DNA from: an uncultured Corynebacterium sp.
GTDB lineage: Bacteria; Actinomycetota; Actinomycetes; Mycobacteriales; Mycobacteriaceae
Assembly: GCF_943914615.1 (NCBI RefSeq)
Contig: NZ_CALUCS010000006.1
Span: forward strand, 1 to 64,000
Reading direction: 5' to 3'
Length of the DNA stretch: 64,000 nucleotides
This document shows positions 15,404 to 23,630 of the stretch, in pieces; position 1 is the first letter of the stretch; every line of letters begins with the position of its first letter. Position numbers and translations under genes: made by a program. The notes beneath the pieces are model-generated. The model saw only the letters and a program-made list of their open reading frames with translations. It was not told the origin of the DNA and did not search any database.

Positions 15404-17698
15404 TTAGTTGTCTTCGACCAGGACCAGGGAGATCTTGCCGCGGTTATCGATGTCCGCGATCTCCACCTCGAGCTTGTCGCCCACCGAGACCTCGTCCTCC
15501 ACGCGCTCGATGCGGCGGTCACCACCCAGGTTGGAGATGTGGATCAGGCCATCCCTACCCGGCAGCAGGGAAACGAATGCACCGAACGCGGTGGTCTTTA
15601 CGACCGTGCCCAGGAAGCGGTCGCCCACCTTCGGCTGCTGCGGGTTCGCGATGGCGTTGATCTTCTCCTCCGCCTCGCGCGCAGCCTCGCCGCCGACGGC
15701 GGAGATGAACACCGTGCCATCGTCCTCGATGGTGATGTTGGCGCCAGTCTCCTCCGTGATCTGGTTGATGGTCTTGCCCTTGGGGCCGATGACCTCACCG
15801 ATCTTGTTCTGCGGAATATTGATGCTGGTGATCTGCGGAGCCAAGTCGCTCATATCATCCGGAGAGTCAATAGCCTCGTCCATCAGTTGCAGGATCTCCA
15901 GGCGTGCGGTGCGCGCCTGCTGCAGCGCCTCGGCCAGAACATCCGACGGAATGCCGTCGAGCTTGGTATCCAGCTGCAGGGCGGTCACGAAGTCGGGAGT
16001 ACCCGCGACCTTGAAGTCCATGTCGCCGAAGGCATCCTCGGCACCCAGGATGTCGGTCAGGGTGACGTACTTGTCCTTGCCGGCCTTGCCAACCTTTCCA
16101 GTCACCAGGCCCATTGCGATACCCGCCACCGGCGCCTTCAGCGGCACACCGGCGTTGTACAGGCTCAAGGTCGAGGCGCACACGGAACCCATGGAGGTCG
16201 AACCGTTGGAGCCCAGAGCCTCCGAGACCTGGCGAATGGTGTACGGGAAGTCATCGCGGCTGGGGATCACGGGCGTCAAGGCGCGCTCCGCGAGCGCACC
16301 GTGGCCGATCTCGCGGCGCTTCGGGGAGCCCACGCGGCCGGTCTCGCCGGTGGAGTACGGCGGGAAGTTGTAGTGGTGGATATAGCGCTTCGTGGTCTCC
16401 GGCCCCAGCGAGTCGATCTGCTGTTCCATCTTCAGCATGTCCAGCGTGGTCACGCCCAGGATCTGGGTCTCGCCGCGCTCGAACAGGGCGGAACCGTGCG
16501 CACGCGGCAGCAGCTGGACGACGATGCCCAAGTCGCGGATCGTAGTGCTGTCGCGGCCGTCGATGCGGAAGCCGTCCTCCAGGATGCGGCGGCGCACTAC
16601 GGTCTTGGTGACCTCATTGTGCGCCGCGCGAATCTCCGCCTCGCGCTCCGGGAACTCCGGCAGCAAATCGTCAACGCTGGCCTGCATGTTCGCGGCCAGC
16701 GCCTCGTCGCGCTCCTGCTTGTCGGCGATGGCCATGATGTCTTCCAGCGCATCCAATGCTTCCGCCTGGACAGAGGCGAAAACGTCCTCGCCATAGGGCG
16801 GGAACAGCTCGAATTGGCGCGTTTCGGCGTCCACAGCCTTGGCAAGAGCGTCCTGCGCCTCACAGAGCGTGGCGATGAACGGCTTAGCGGCCTCGATACC
16901 CTGCGCCACAACCTCTTCGGTCGGTGCCGGCGCTCCCTCGGCGATGCGCTCAACGACGGTGTCGGTAGCGCCGGCCTCGACCATCATGACGGCCACGTTC
17001 GGCTCGCCGCTGCCCGCTCCCTTGCCCCGACCGCGACCACGGCCACGGGCGGGCTTCACCGGCTCGGTTACACGACCGGCCACGACCAGCTCGAAAATGG
17101 CCTTTTCTTCCTGCTCGCGCGTCGGGAAAGCAACCCACTGGCCCTCCGGGTGGTCTGCGTCCACGACGAGCGCCATGCGCACGCCACCCACCGGGCCGGA
17201 AACCGGCAGGCCGGACAGCTGGGTAGAGGCGGAAGCGCCATTGATGGCCAGCACGTCGTAGCGATCCTTCGGATCCATCGACAGCACGGTCACGATGACC
17301 TGCACCTCGTTGCGCAGGCCGCGAACGAAGGTGGGGCGCAGCGGACGGTCAATCAGGCGGGCGGCCAGGATCGCATCTGTACCCGGGCGGCCTTCGCGGC
17401 GGAAGAAGCTACCCGGAATGCGACCGACGGAGTACATGCGCTCTTCCACGTCCACGGTCAGCGGGAAGAAATCGATGCCTTCACGCGGCTGGCGGGAGGC
17501 GGCGGTGGTGGACAGCAGCATCGTGTCCTCGTCCAGGTAGGCCGTCACTGCCCCATCGGCCTGGCGGGCCAGCAGCCCGGTTTCAAAGCGGATGCTGCGG
17601 GTGCCGAAGTCGCCGTTATCAATGGTGGCCTCTACTTCCCACACACCGGCATCCGGGTCAACGAGCTCTGCTTGGATGTTCTGCTTCTTCGTACTCAT
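15404..17698 (-). CDS. pnp: Polyribonucleotide nucleotidyltransferase (PNPase)
   Basis: PNPase is a phosphorolytic 3'-5' exoribonuclease and the core of RNA turnover, also called gpsI in actinobacteria. The order is two RNase PH domains (FFRREGRPGTDAIL in the first, GETQILGVTTLDM and STSMGSVCASTLSLYNAG in the second), then a KH domain (IGPKGKTINQITEETGANI) and an S1 domain (FLGTVVKTTAFGAFVSLLPG) ending VLVEDN. About residues 213-232 hold an unusual basic insert, PARGRGRGRGKGAGSGEPN. The ATG at 17698 is preferred; a TTG five codons upstream (17713) has AAAGG before it and cannot be excluded. Confidence 0.95.
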   Translation of the reverse strand: MSTKKQNIQAELVDPDAGVWEVEATIDNGDFGTRSIRFETGLLARQADGAVTAYLDEDTMLLSTTAASRQPREGIDFFPLTVDVEERMYSVGRIPGSFFRREGRPGTDAILAARLIDRPLRPTFVRGLRNEVQVIVTVLSMDPKDRYDVLAINGASASTQLSGLPVSGPVGGVRMALVVDADHPEGQWVAFPTREQEEKAIFELVVAGRVTEPVKPARGRGRGRGKGAGSGEPNVAVMMVEAGATDTVVERIAEGAPAPTEEVVAQGIEAAKPFIATLCEAQDALAKAVDAETRQFELFPPYGEDVFASVQAEALDALEDIMAIADKQERDEALAANMQASVDDLLPEFPEREAEIRAAHNEVTKTVVRRRILEDGFRIDGRDSTTIRDLGIVVQLLPRAHGSALFERGETQILGVTTLDMLKMEQQIDSLGPETTKRYIHHYNFPPYSTGETGRVGSPKRREIGHGALAERALTPVIPSRDDFPYTIRQVSEALGSNGSTSMGSVCASTLSLYNAGVPLKAPVAGIAMGLVTGKVGKAGKDKYVTLTDILGAEDAFGDMDFKVAGTPDFVTALQLDTKLDGIPSDVLAEALQQARTARLEILQLMDEAIDSPDDMSDLAPQITSINIPQNKIGEVIGPKGKTINQITEETGANITIEDDGTVFISAVGGEAAREAEEKINAIANPQQPKVGDRFLGTVVKTTAFGAFVSLLPGRDGLIHISNLGGDRRIERVEDEVSVGDKLEVEIADIDNRGKISLVLVEDN

Positions 17699-17845
17699 AA
17701 TGGAGTTTTGCAATCGCCTTTCTGCGTTACCTTGCGTTGCACTCCACGGCGGTTGCCTGTTCGTCTGGTCTTCGGTGCCGACGCCACCGACGTGGAATTT
17801 TTCTTAAACTATTCGATTGGCTTTTAGGTTTTAACCGGCATCAAG

Positions 17846-17901
17846 ACTAGCACGAAAAAGCACAAACGCCCGCCACCTCGTCTTTTGAGAGGTGGCGGGC
17901 G
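17846..17901 (-). terminator. Intrinsic terminator after rpsO
   Basis: On the minus strand, a perfect 13-bp GC-rich stem (CGCCCGCCACCTC paired with GAGGTGGCGGGCG, 17867-17879 with 17889-17901) with a 9-base loop is followed by TTTGTGCTTTTTCG. It begins 14 bp after the rpsO stop and separates rpsO from pnp. Confidence 0.9.
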
Positions 17902-17915
17902 TGTGAATTAAAGCT

Positions 17916-18185
17916 TTAGCGACGCAGACCCAGGCGCTCGATCAGGGAGCGGTAACGGTCAACGTTGTTCTCGGCCAGGTACTTCAGCAGGCCCTTGCGG
18001 CGACCAACCAGCAGCAGCAGGCCACGGCGGGAGTGGTGGTCGTGCTTGTGGTACTTCAGGTGCTCGGTCAGCTGACGGATGCGAACGGTCAGCAGTGCGA
18101 TCTGAGCTTCCGGGGAGCCCGTGTCGGTCTCGTGCAGGCCGAACTCCTTGAGAGTCTCGGTCTTCTGTTCCTTGGACAGTGCCAT
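17916..18185 (-). CDS. rpsO: 30S ribosomal protein S15
   Basis: S15 is a primary 16S rRNA-binding protein that organises the central domain of the small subunit. The 89-residue protein has the typical length and motifs (HETDTGSPEAQIALLTVRI, HLKYHKHDHHSRRGLLLLVG, YLAENNVDRYRSLIERLGLRR). AAGGAG precedes the ATG at 18185. S15 commonly represses its own translation by binding its leader, and two hairpins are present upstream (18234-18292). Confidence 0.97.
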   Translation of the reverse strand: MALSKEQKTETLKEFGLHETDTGSPEAQIALLTVRIRQLTEHLKYHKHDHHSRRGLLLLVGRRKGLLKYLAENNVDRYRSLIERLGLRR

Positions 18186-18233
18186 GGATGAATCTCCTTG
18201 ATAGTTATTTCAGTCCGCGCGAAAGGTTTAACC

Positions 18234-18292
18234 AGCGACTACCGCAGACCACAGTCGCTAGACCTGGGGAGTTTAGCACGCCCACTCCCCAG
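18234..18292 (-). promoter_or_regulatory. Two tandem hairpins between ribF and rpsO
   Basis: The first hairpin met by a transcript from ribF is CTGGGGAGT (18264-18272) with ACTCCCCAG (18284-18292), 9 bp, starting 12 bases after the ribF stop and lacking a U-run. The second is AGCGACT (18234-18240) with AGTCGCT (18253-18259), 7 bp, about 50 bases before the rpsO ATG. The first may be a U-less terminator for ribF. The second may be part of an rpsO leader regulated by S15. Pairing is seen; function is inferred. Confidence 0.5.
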
Positions 18293-18304
18293 TTCCCAAA
18301 ACGC

Positions 18305-19294
18305 TTAGCCCAGTGCCTTGCGGGTTTCGGTGACGTCCCGGCCAATCGCCTCGATCAGCTCGTCGAGCGAGTTGTACGTCTCCATTCCCCGCAGGTGGTG
18401 TACGAATTCCACCGCGATGTCCAGGCCGTATAGGTCGGCATCGTGATCCAGGATGAAGCTCTCCACGCTGCGCGGCTCGTGGCCAAAGGTGGGGTTGGTG
18501 CCGACGGAGATCGCGGCCGGCAGCCGCTCGCCCACCGGCATGGTTCCGATGGTCGCCCCGGCGGAGATCCCGTGTCCCGGCAGGATCGTCACGTAGCCGG
18601 CGTAAACGCCGTCAGCGGGGAGCGCGAACTTCTCGGCGAAGTACAGGTTCGCCGTGGGGAATCCCAACGCCCTGCCGCCGCGACCGGCACCGTGGGTTAC
18701 TTCCCCTGCTACCCGGAAGTTCCTTCCCAGCGCCTCGTTCGCACCGTCCACGTTACCCTCGGCCAGAGCCTGGCGGATCCATGTAGAGCAGACCACGTGG
18801 TCGCCGTCTTCCAGCAGCTCCAGCACGTCCACCCGCATGCCGCGTTCCTCGCCCAGCTCGCGCAGCGTCTCGGGCGTTCCCGCCGCCTTGTGGCCGAAGG
18901 TGAAGTTGTCCCCTACCACCACGGCCTTGGCGTTCAGCATCTTCACCAGCACCTGGTCCACGTACTCCTCTGGCGACCAGCTGGCGATTTCCTTGGTGAA
19001 GGACACGACGACCACGTGGTCGATGCCGTACTCGTGCGCCAGCTCCGCCCGGCGGCGCACGCTAGACAGCAGTGGTGGCACCGCCTCCGGCTTAAAGACG
19101 ACGGTCGGGTGCGGGTCGAAGGTGAACATCACGCTCGGCACTCCCCGTTCGCGCGCCAGCTCCACCGCCCGTTGCAGCAGTTCTTGGTGCCCGCGATGCA
19201 CGCCGTCGAACACGCCGATGGTCACGACGGTGCCGCCGGCTGCTAGGTGTTCGGGAATTCTGTCCAGTCCGTACCAGATACTCACACGTTGCAT
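18305..19294 (-). CDS. ribF: Bifunctional riboflavin kinase/FMN adenylyltransferase
   Basis: RibF converts riboflavin to FMN and then FAD. The 329-residue protein has the N-terminal nucleotidyltransferase domain (TIGVFDGVHRGHQELL, about residues 19-34) and the C-terminal flavokinase domain (VTHGAGRGGRALGFPTANL near 200, then NPTFG and ESFILDHDADLYG). The start ATG at 19294 (MQRVSIWYGLDRIPEHL) gives the normal N-terminus. The gene is divergent from truB with only 21 bp between the two start codons. Confidence 0.95.
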   Translation of the reverse strand: MQRVSIWYGLDRIPEHLAAGGTVVTIGVFDGVHRGHQELLQRAVELARERGVPSVMFTFDPHPTVVFKPEAVPPLLSSVRRRAELAHEYGIDHVVVVSFTKEIASWSPEEYVDQVLVKMLNAKAVVVGDNFTFGHKAAGTPETLRELGEERGMRVDVLELLEDGDHVVCSTWIRQALAEGNVDGANEALGRNFRVAGEVTHGAGRGGRALGFPTANLYFAEKFALPADGVYAGYVTILPGHGISAGATIGTMPVGERLPAAISVGTNPTFGHEPRSVESFILDHDADLYGLDIAVEFVHHLRGMETYNSLDELIEAIGRDVTETRKALG

Positions 19295-19315
19295 GCTAGT
19301 CGATAGGCTGTGGGT

Positions 19316-20242
19316 ATGAACCAACGCAGTGCCCGTTCCGTCCTGAGCCGCTCCGGGGTTGTCCTCGTGGACAAGCCCTCCGGCCCCACCTCGCACGACA
19401 TGGTGGCCAAGCTTCGGCGGATCATGGGTACGCGCCGGGTCGGCCATTCGGGCACCCTCGATCCGCTGGCCACGGGGTTGCTAGTTGTGGGCGTCGAAAG
19501 AGGGACAAAGTTCTTGGCCCACGTCGTTGCGCACGACAAGCGCTACGAGGCAACCGTTCGTTTGGGCTCCGCCACCCACACCGACGATGCGCAGGGCGAC
19601 GTGGTCTCCACCGCCTCTTCCCAAGACCTGCAGGCACTCACCGAACAGCAGGTCCGCGAGGCTTTCGCAGCGCAGCGGGGCGACATCATGCAGCGCCCGA
19701 CCTCGGTTTCTTCCATCAAGATCGACGGCAAGCGCGCCCACGAGCTCGTCCGCGAGGGGCAAGACGTGGTGCTACCGGAGCGGCCCGTCACGATCTTTTC
19801 TCTAGAGGTGCTCGATGTTGTTTTTAATGACGCCAACTCGTGTATCGATGCCCGCATTTCCGTGCACTGTTCCAGTGGTACCTACATCCGGGCGATTGCC
19901 CGGGACGTGGGCGAGGCTTTGGGCGTGGGCGGACACCTGACACAGCTCCGTCGCACTTCGGTGGGCCCCTTCGACGTCTCCGAAGCACGCACGCTGGAGC
20001 AGCTCGAGGAGGATCCGAGCCTGACGCTCACCTTGGACGAGGCGATGGTGCGCTGCTTCGAGACCCGCGAGATCAGCGAGTCGGAGGGCGTAGATCTTTC
20101 CCTCGGCAAGTGGCTGGAACCCGTTGGCAACCAGGGCGTGCGCGCGGCGGTCACACCATCCGGGCAGGCCATCGCCCTGATCGAGGAGAAGGGCAAGCGC
20201 GCTTCCAGCGTATTCGTCGCCCGCCCGGCGGGCATGGACTAG
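19316..20242 (+). CDS. truB: tRNA pseudouridine(55) synthase
   Basis: TruB makes pseudouridine 55 in the T-loop of tRNAs. The 308-residue protein has the family start SGVVLVDKPSGPTSHDMV, the catalytic Asp in GTLDPLATGLL (about residue 48), the KRYEATVRLG segment and the C-terminal PUA-like domain. The ATG at 19316 lacks a clear SD, and TAGGCT at 19305-19310 could be a -10 giving a nearly leaderless mRNA. The 3' end shares CTAG with the opposing pptT stop, a 4-bp overlap. Confidence 0.94.
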   Translation: MNQRSARSVLSRSGVVLVDKPSGPTSHDMVAKLRRIMGTRRVGHSGTLDPLATGLLVVGVERGTKFLAHVVAHDKRYEATVRLGSATHTDDAQGDVVSTASSQDLQALTEQQVREAFAAQRGDIMQRPTSVSSIKIDGKRAHELVREGQDVVLPERPVTIFSLEVLDVVFNDANSCIDARISVHCSSGTYIRAIARDVGEALGVGGHLTQLRRTSVGPFDVSEARTLEQLEEDPSLTLTLDEAMVRCFETREISESEGVDLSLGKWLEPVGNQGVRAAVTPSGQAIALIEEKGKRASSVFVARPAGMD

Positions 20243-20970
20243 CTGGTTGGAACGGCCGCAGCGGTGATCACGTAGCCGTTGCGGATGGTCCAGCGCCCTT
20301 GGATGAACGGCACCGGCACCGGGCGCGCCAGCAGGTACGAGGTGAACGTGCCGTCAGGGCGCAAGTCAATGTCGGCCTGATCAAAGTCCAGGAAACGATG
20401 CGTCAGTGGGAACCAAGTCTTGTAGGTGGCTTCCTTCGCACTGAACAGCACGGTATCCAGCAGTTGCAGGTCCTCGGAGCGCATCGCCTTGTGAATGCGA
20501 CGCTGCTCACCCAAGTTGGCGATCGTGTTGAACACGCCCTCCGGCAGCGGACGTGCCACTTCCACGTCGATGCCGACGGACGCCCAGCGGTCGGATGGCG
20601 CCAACAGTGCCGCGCGGAAACCGTCGGTGTGGGTCAGGGATCCAGAGATGCCCTGCGGAAACAGTGGCATCCCGCGCGGCCCACGCAGGATGGGCGGGTG
20701 CGCGTCCATGAAGTTCTTCAGCGCCTGGTGGGCGCACCAGCGCGAATCACCGAAGTCGGCCTTGCGCCGGTCCACTGCCCCATTCACCAGGGCCTGCTCC
20801 TCTGCCGAGAGGGCGTGAAACTGGCTCAGATCCCCCTGAACGCTGTGCAGCTCTGCGCAGACCGTACCCTGGGGCAGCAATCCGCGCGGAATGGTCTGCT
20901 GCTGCGCGCCAAAGGTTTCTACGATCGCCAGATCCCCTGGCACCGTTGCGATTGTTCCGTTGTGCCTCAT
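20239..20970 (-). CDS. pptT: 4'-phosphopantetheinyl transferase, Sfp/PptT type
   Basis: This 243-residue enzyme loads phosphopantetheine onto carrier proteins. In mycolic-acid bacteria the PptT type serves the mycolate condensing polyketide synthase and siderophore synthetases. Motifs are GSLTHTDGF, the Mg-binding GIDVEVARPLP and FSAKEATYKTWFP. The start ATG at 20970 has an excellent GGAGGTGACAGC before it and overlaps the stop of the metallophosphoesterase gene by 4 bp (ATGA). This truB/pptT/phosphoesterase order is conserved in mycobacteria. Confidence 0.9.
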   Translation of the reverse strand: MRHNGTIATVPGDLAIVETFGAQQQTIPRGLLPQGTVCAELHSVQGDLSQFHALSAEEQALVNGAVDRRKADFGDSRWCAHQALKNFMDAHPPILRGPRGMPLFPQGISGSLTHTDGFRAALLAPSDRWASVGIDVEVARPLPEGVFNTIANLGEQRRIHKAMRSEDLQLLDTVLFSAKEATYKTWFPLTHRFLDFDQADIDLRPDGTFTSYLLARPVPVPFIQGRWTIRNGYVITAAAVPTS

Positions 20971-21788
20971 GCTGTCACCTCCTCGACGAGTACTGGGTAG
21001 GGCCACAAGTTCTTTTCCAAGCGGGGCGGAAGGCTAACCTTCCTCTCTCTCGGATAACCGAGTGAAACTTCCGCATGTGTTACATTGCCGAGCGAAAATT
21101 CTACCGGAATGTGCAAATGGCCATAAATCACCGCACGCGCCCGATAGCGCTCTGGCCATTCCTGCGTGTGCCGAGTTCCCGACCACAAACCGATCTCCTG
21201 GTGCCGGACGTTACTCATCGCCTCCCGCGCCAGCGGCCAGTGGTTCACCAGGATGGTCGGCCCCTTCACAGACGCCAGCCGACGTACCGAGTAACGCAAC
21301 CGTTCACGGCACCACAGAATCACGTCTTCATACGGTGCAATCGCCAGGTCGTCCATCAACACGATGCCTTTTTCTCGCGCTGCCGCCAGCGCGGCAGTGG
21401 GCGTCATGGAAGGGGCGCGCCACGAGTGATCGTAGAGGGTAAACAGCGGCACCACGGTGTGGCCCGCAAACATCGGAAAAGGATCCTCTGGGGTGAGCAC
21501 TCCGAGGCGCTGGGCGATCGCGATCACGGCATCGTACTTCGCCCGGCCGTGGGTGGTATCGCTGGTGCGGCTATAGAGCTCGTGGTTGCCGGGAGTGTAG
21601 ATGACCTGGGCGAAGCGGCTCTGCAGTAACCCCAGCGTCCGCTCGATGGTAGGCAGGTCCTCTGCGATATCCCCGGCGACTATGAGCCAGTCGCCCGCGT
21701 TGGCAGGCCGGACGTGCTCGCGGACCAGATCCAGGTTGCCGGGGGCGCGCACGTGCAGGTCGCTGACAGCCCATAGGGTTCGGGACAT
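20967..21788 (-). CDS. Calcineurin-like metallophosphoesterase
   Basis: A 273-residue phosphoesterase with the ordered metal-binding motifs AVSDLHV (near the start), VAGDIAED (about 38-45), TPGNHELYS (about 67-75), LVNHWPL (about 177) and YGHLHIP (about 220). The substrate is unknown. It overlaps pptT by 4 bp and both are probably one transcript, as in mycobacteria. The genetic linkage suggests, but does not show, a role connected with phosphopantetheine metabolism. Confidence 0.88.
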   Translation of the reverse strand: MSRTLWAVSDLHVRAPGNLDLVREHVRPANAGDWLIVAGDIAEDLPTIERTLGLLQSRFAQVIYTPGNHELYSRTSDTTHGRAKYDAVIAIAQRLGVLTPEDPFPMFAGHTVVPLFTLYDHSWRAPSMTPTAALAAAREKGIVLMDDLAIAPYEDVILWCRERLRYSVRRLASVKGPTILVNHWPLAREAMSNVRHQEIGLWSGTRHTQEWPERYRARAVIYGHLHIPVEFSLGNVTHAEVSLGYPRERKVSLPPRLEKNLWPYPVLVEEVTA

Positions 21789-21823
21789 CGGGGCGCTCCC
21801 CCTCTCTGAACTAGATCACAACA

Positions 21824-21838
21824 GTTAACAAGTTTAAC
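21824..21838. promoter_or_regulatory. AT-rich imperfect palindrome upstream of the phosphoesterase-pptT operon
   Basis: The 15 bases GTTAACAAGTTTAAC form an inverted repeat (GTTAA / TTAAC, 5-base spacer) in the 51-bp gap between the MATE stop and the phosphoesterase start. It probably belongs to the promoter region of the phosphoesterase-pptT pair. No regulator is identified. Confidence 0.3.
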
Positions 21839-21839
21839 A

Positions 21840-23153
21840 CTAGCTAGCCCACTTATCACCGGCGAAGCGCCACGTAACAAAGGCCAGGCGGATCAGAATG
21901 AAGCTGAAAAGGCCCCACCAGATGCCGACCAACCCCCAGCCAAAGATCCAGGAAAGCCACACCACCGGAATAAACCCGGCCAGCACAGAGACGATGGTGG
22001 CGGTGCGCAGGAAGGCTGCATCAGCAGCTCCGAGCAGCACGCCATCCAGGGCAAACACCACACCCCCGGCCAGCACCAACAGCACCAACAACCACCATGG
22101 GCCACCGATCGTGGCCAGCACATCGGCATCCGCCGTAAAGATGCGTGGGATTATATGAGCGCCCGCAGCCAGCCCCGCAGCCAGCACCAAGCTGGCACCG
22201 ACGGAGAAGCGCAGCACGGACACGCCAACCTTCCGGGCCGTCGCAGCCGAACCCGCACCCAGCGCCGCCCCCACCAGCGCCTGGGCGGCGATGGCAACCG
22301 AATCCAGCACCAAAGTCAGGAAGTTCCACAGCTGCAGCAGCACCTGGTGGGCAGCCAGCGGCGCCGGCCCCATGCGCCCGGCCACCGCTGCCGCAGAAAT
22401 GAAGGCCACCTGGAAACTCAGGCTGCGCAGAATCAGATCGCGCCCCATCACAAGCTGCGACCTAATCACCGGCCAATTCGGAGCCAATGATTTGCCGTCC
22501 CCCTCCGCGCGCCAGTACACGACCAGCGCTCCCAGGAAACAGGCGGCGATGATGACTTCCCCCAGCACGTTGGCATATGCCGAGCCGACCAGCCCGTATC
22601 GCCTCACCGCCAGCGGCACGATCACCGCCATCGGAATCACCCCGGCCAGCGTAAACCACAGCGGCAGCTTCGTATTGGACATTCCTCGCAGCCAACCATT
22701 GCCCGCCATGGTGCACAGCGCCGGGATAATCGACGCGCACGTCACCCGCATCCACTTCGTGGCCTCGGAAACGACGGTGGCGTCACTAGAAAAGAAGCCC
22801 ATGATCGCCGGGGCGAACGCGAAAACAACGCCCGCCAACAGCGCCCCCACGGCCAGGGCAACCCACGTCGCCTGCACTCCCTCGTAGATCGCGTTGGCAC
22901 GGCGACCGGCGCCATAGTGACGCGCGGCGCGGGCAGTCGTGCCATAGGAAAGGAACGTCAGCTGGGTGGTGACGGTGCCCAACACCGTAGCGCCTGCAGC
23001 CAGAGCGGCCAGATCGCCAGCACCTAAACGGCCAACGACCGCCGTGTCCAGCAGCAGATACAGCGGCGTGGCCGCCAGTACGACGAGAGCCGGCCAGGCC
23101 AGCCCCAAGATAGTGCGGGCATCGGCCTGGCCGGTAGCAGAGTGTGCAGTCAC
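21840..23153 (-). CDS. MATE family efflux transporter (DinF-like)
   Basis: A 437-residue membrane protein with about twelve hydrophobic segments and MatE motifs (LAWPALVVLAATPLYLLLDT at the N-terminus, GNGWLRGMSNTKLP, MGPAPLAAHQVLLQLWNF). Such proteins expel cationic drugs or metabolites using Na+ or H+ gradients. The GTG start at 23153 shares one base with the rbfA stop (TAGTG), so it is translationally coupled to the end of the nusA-infB-rbfA operon, the position of dinF in mycobacteria. The substrate is unknown. Confidence 0.88.
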   Translation of the reverse strand: MTAHSATGQADARTILGLAWPALVVLAATPLYLLLDTAVVGRLGAGDLAALAAGATVLGTVTTQLTFLSYGTTARAARHYGAGRRANAIYEGVQATWVALAVGALLAGVVFAFAPAIMGFFSSDATVVSEATKWMRVTCASIIPALCTMAGNGWLRGMSNTKLPLWFTLAGVIPMAVIVPLAVRRYGLVGSAYANVLGEVIIAACFLGALVVYWRAEGDGKSLAPNWPVIRSQLVMGRDLILRSLSFQVAFISAAAVAGRMGPAPLAAHQVLLQLWNFLTLVLDSVAIAAQALVGAALGAGSAATARKVGVSVLRFSVGASLVLAAGLAAGAHIIPRIFTADADVLATIGGPWWLLVLLVLAGGVVFALDGVLLGAADAAFLRTATIVSVLAGFIPVVWLSWIFGWGLVGIWWGLFSFILIRLAFVTWRFAGDKWAS

Positions 23154-23578
23154 TACGACTTGTACGGATCCTCGTCGCCTGCCGGGCGGGCGCCCGCGGA
23201 CTGCGCACGCAGAGCCTCGTCCTGGGCCTTCGCCCGGGCCAGCAGCTCCTCAAAGTGCGCGGAAGCCTCCGGAACCGTATCCAAGCTAAAGCTCAAGGTC
23301 GGGGTAAAGCGCACGCTTAGCTGATCACCGACAATCTTGCGTAACTGTCCCGTAGCCTTAGCAAGCGCCGCCTCAGCTGCATCCGTATCCGGTTCCGCAT
23401 CCACGGTCTTACCACGCACGGTGTAGAACACCGTCGCGTCGTGGAGGTCGCCGGTGACGCGCGCGTCCGTGATGGTCACGAACTCCAGGCGCGGGTCCTT
23501 AATCTGCCGCTCGATGGCCGTGGCAACAATCTGCTGAATGCGCTTGGCCATGCGCGCAGCACGCGCGTGATCAACCAT
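23153..23578 (-). CDS. rbfA: 30S ribosome-binding factor RbfA
   Basis: RbfA is a KH-fold factor that helps 16S rRNA 5'-end maturation and 30S assembly. The 141-residue protein shows ARAARMAKRIQQIVATAIE, IKDPRLEFVTITDARVTGDL and VRFTPTLSFSLDTVPE, the normal order. The tail (PAGDEDPYKS) is short and charged. It follows infB by 52 bp and precedes the MATE gene with a one-base overlap. Confidence 0.95.
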   Translation of the reverse strand: MVDHARAARMAKRIQQIVATAIERQIKDPRLEFVTITDARVTGDLHDATVFYTVRGKTVDAEPDTDAAEAALAKATGQLRKIVGDQLSVRFTPTLSFSLDTVPEASAHFEELLARAKAQDEALRAQSAGARPAGDEDPYKS

Positions 23579-23630
23579 TAACTTCTCCTTCTAAAGACCT
23601 TGGACACTAGACAATTTAGGTGCGCGGCTC

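Noticed and set aside
14747..17827. Open reading frame of about 1026 codons on the + strand opposite dapB and pnp
   Set aside because: It is fully antisense to two strongly conserved genes, and its Ala/Arg/Gly/His/Leu-rich translation is what GC-rich third positions produce. No start signal or family motif.
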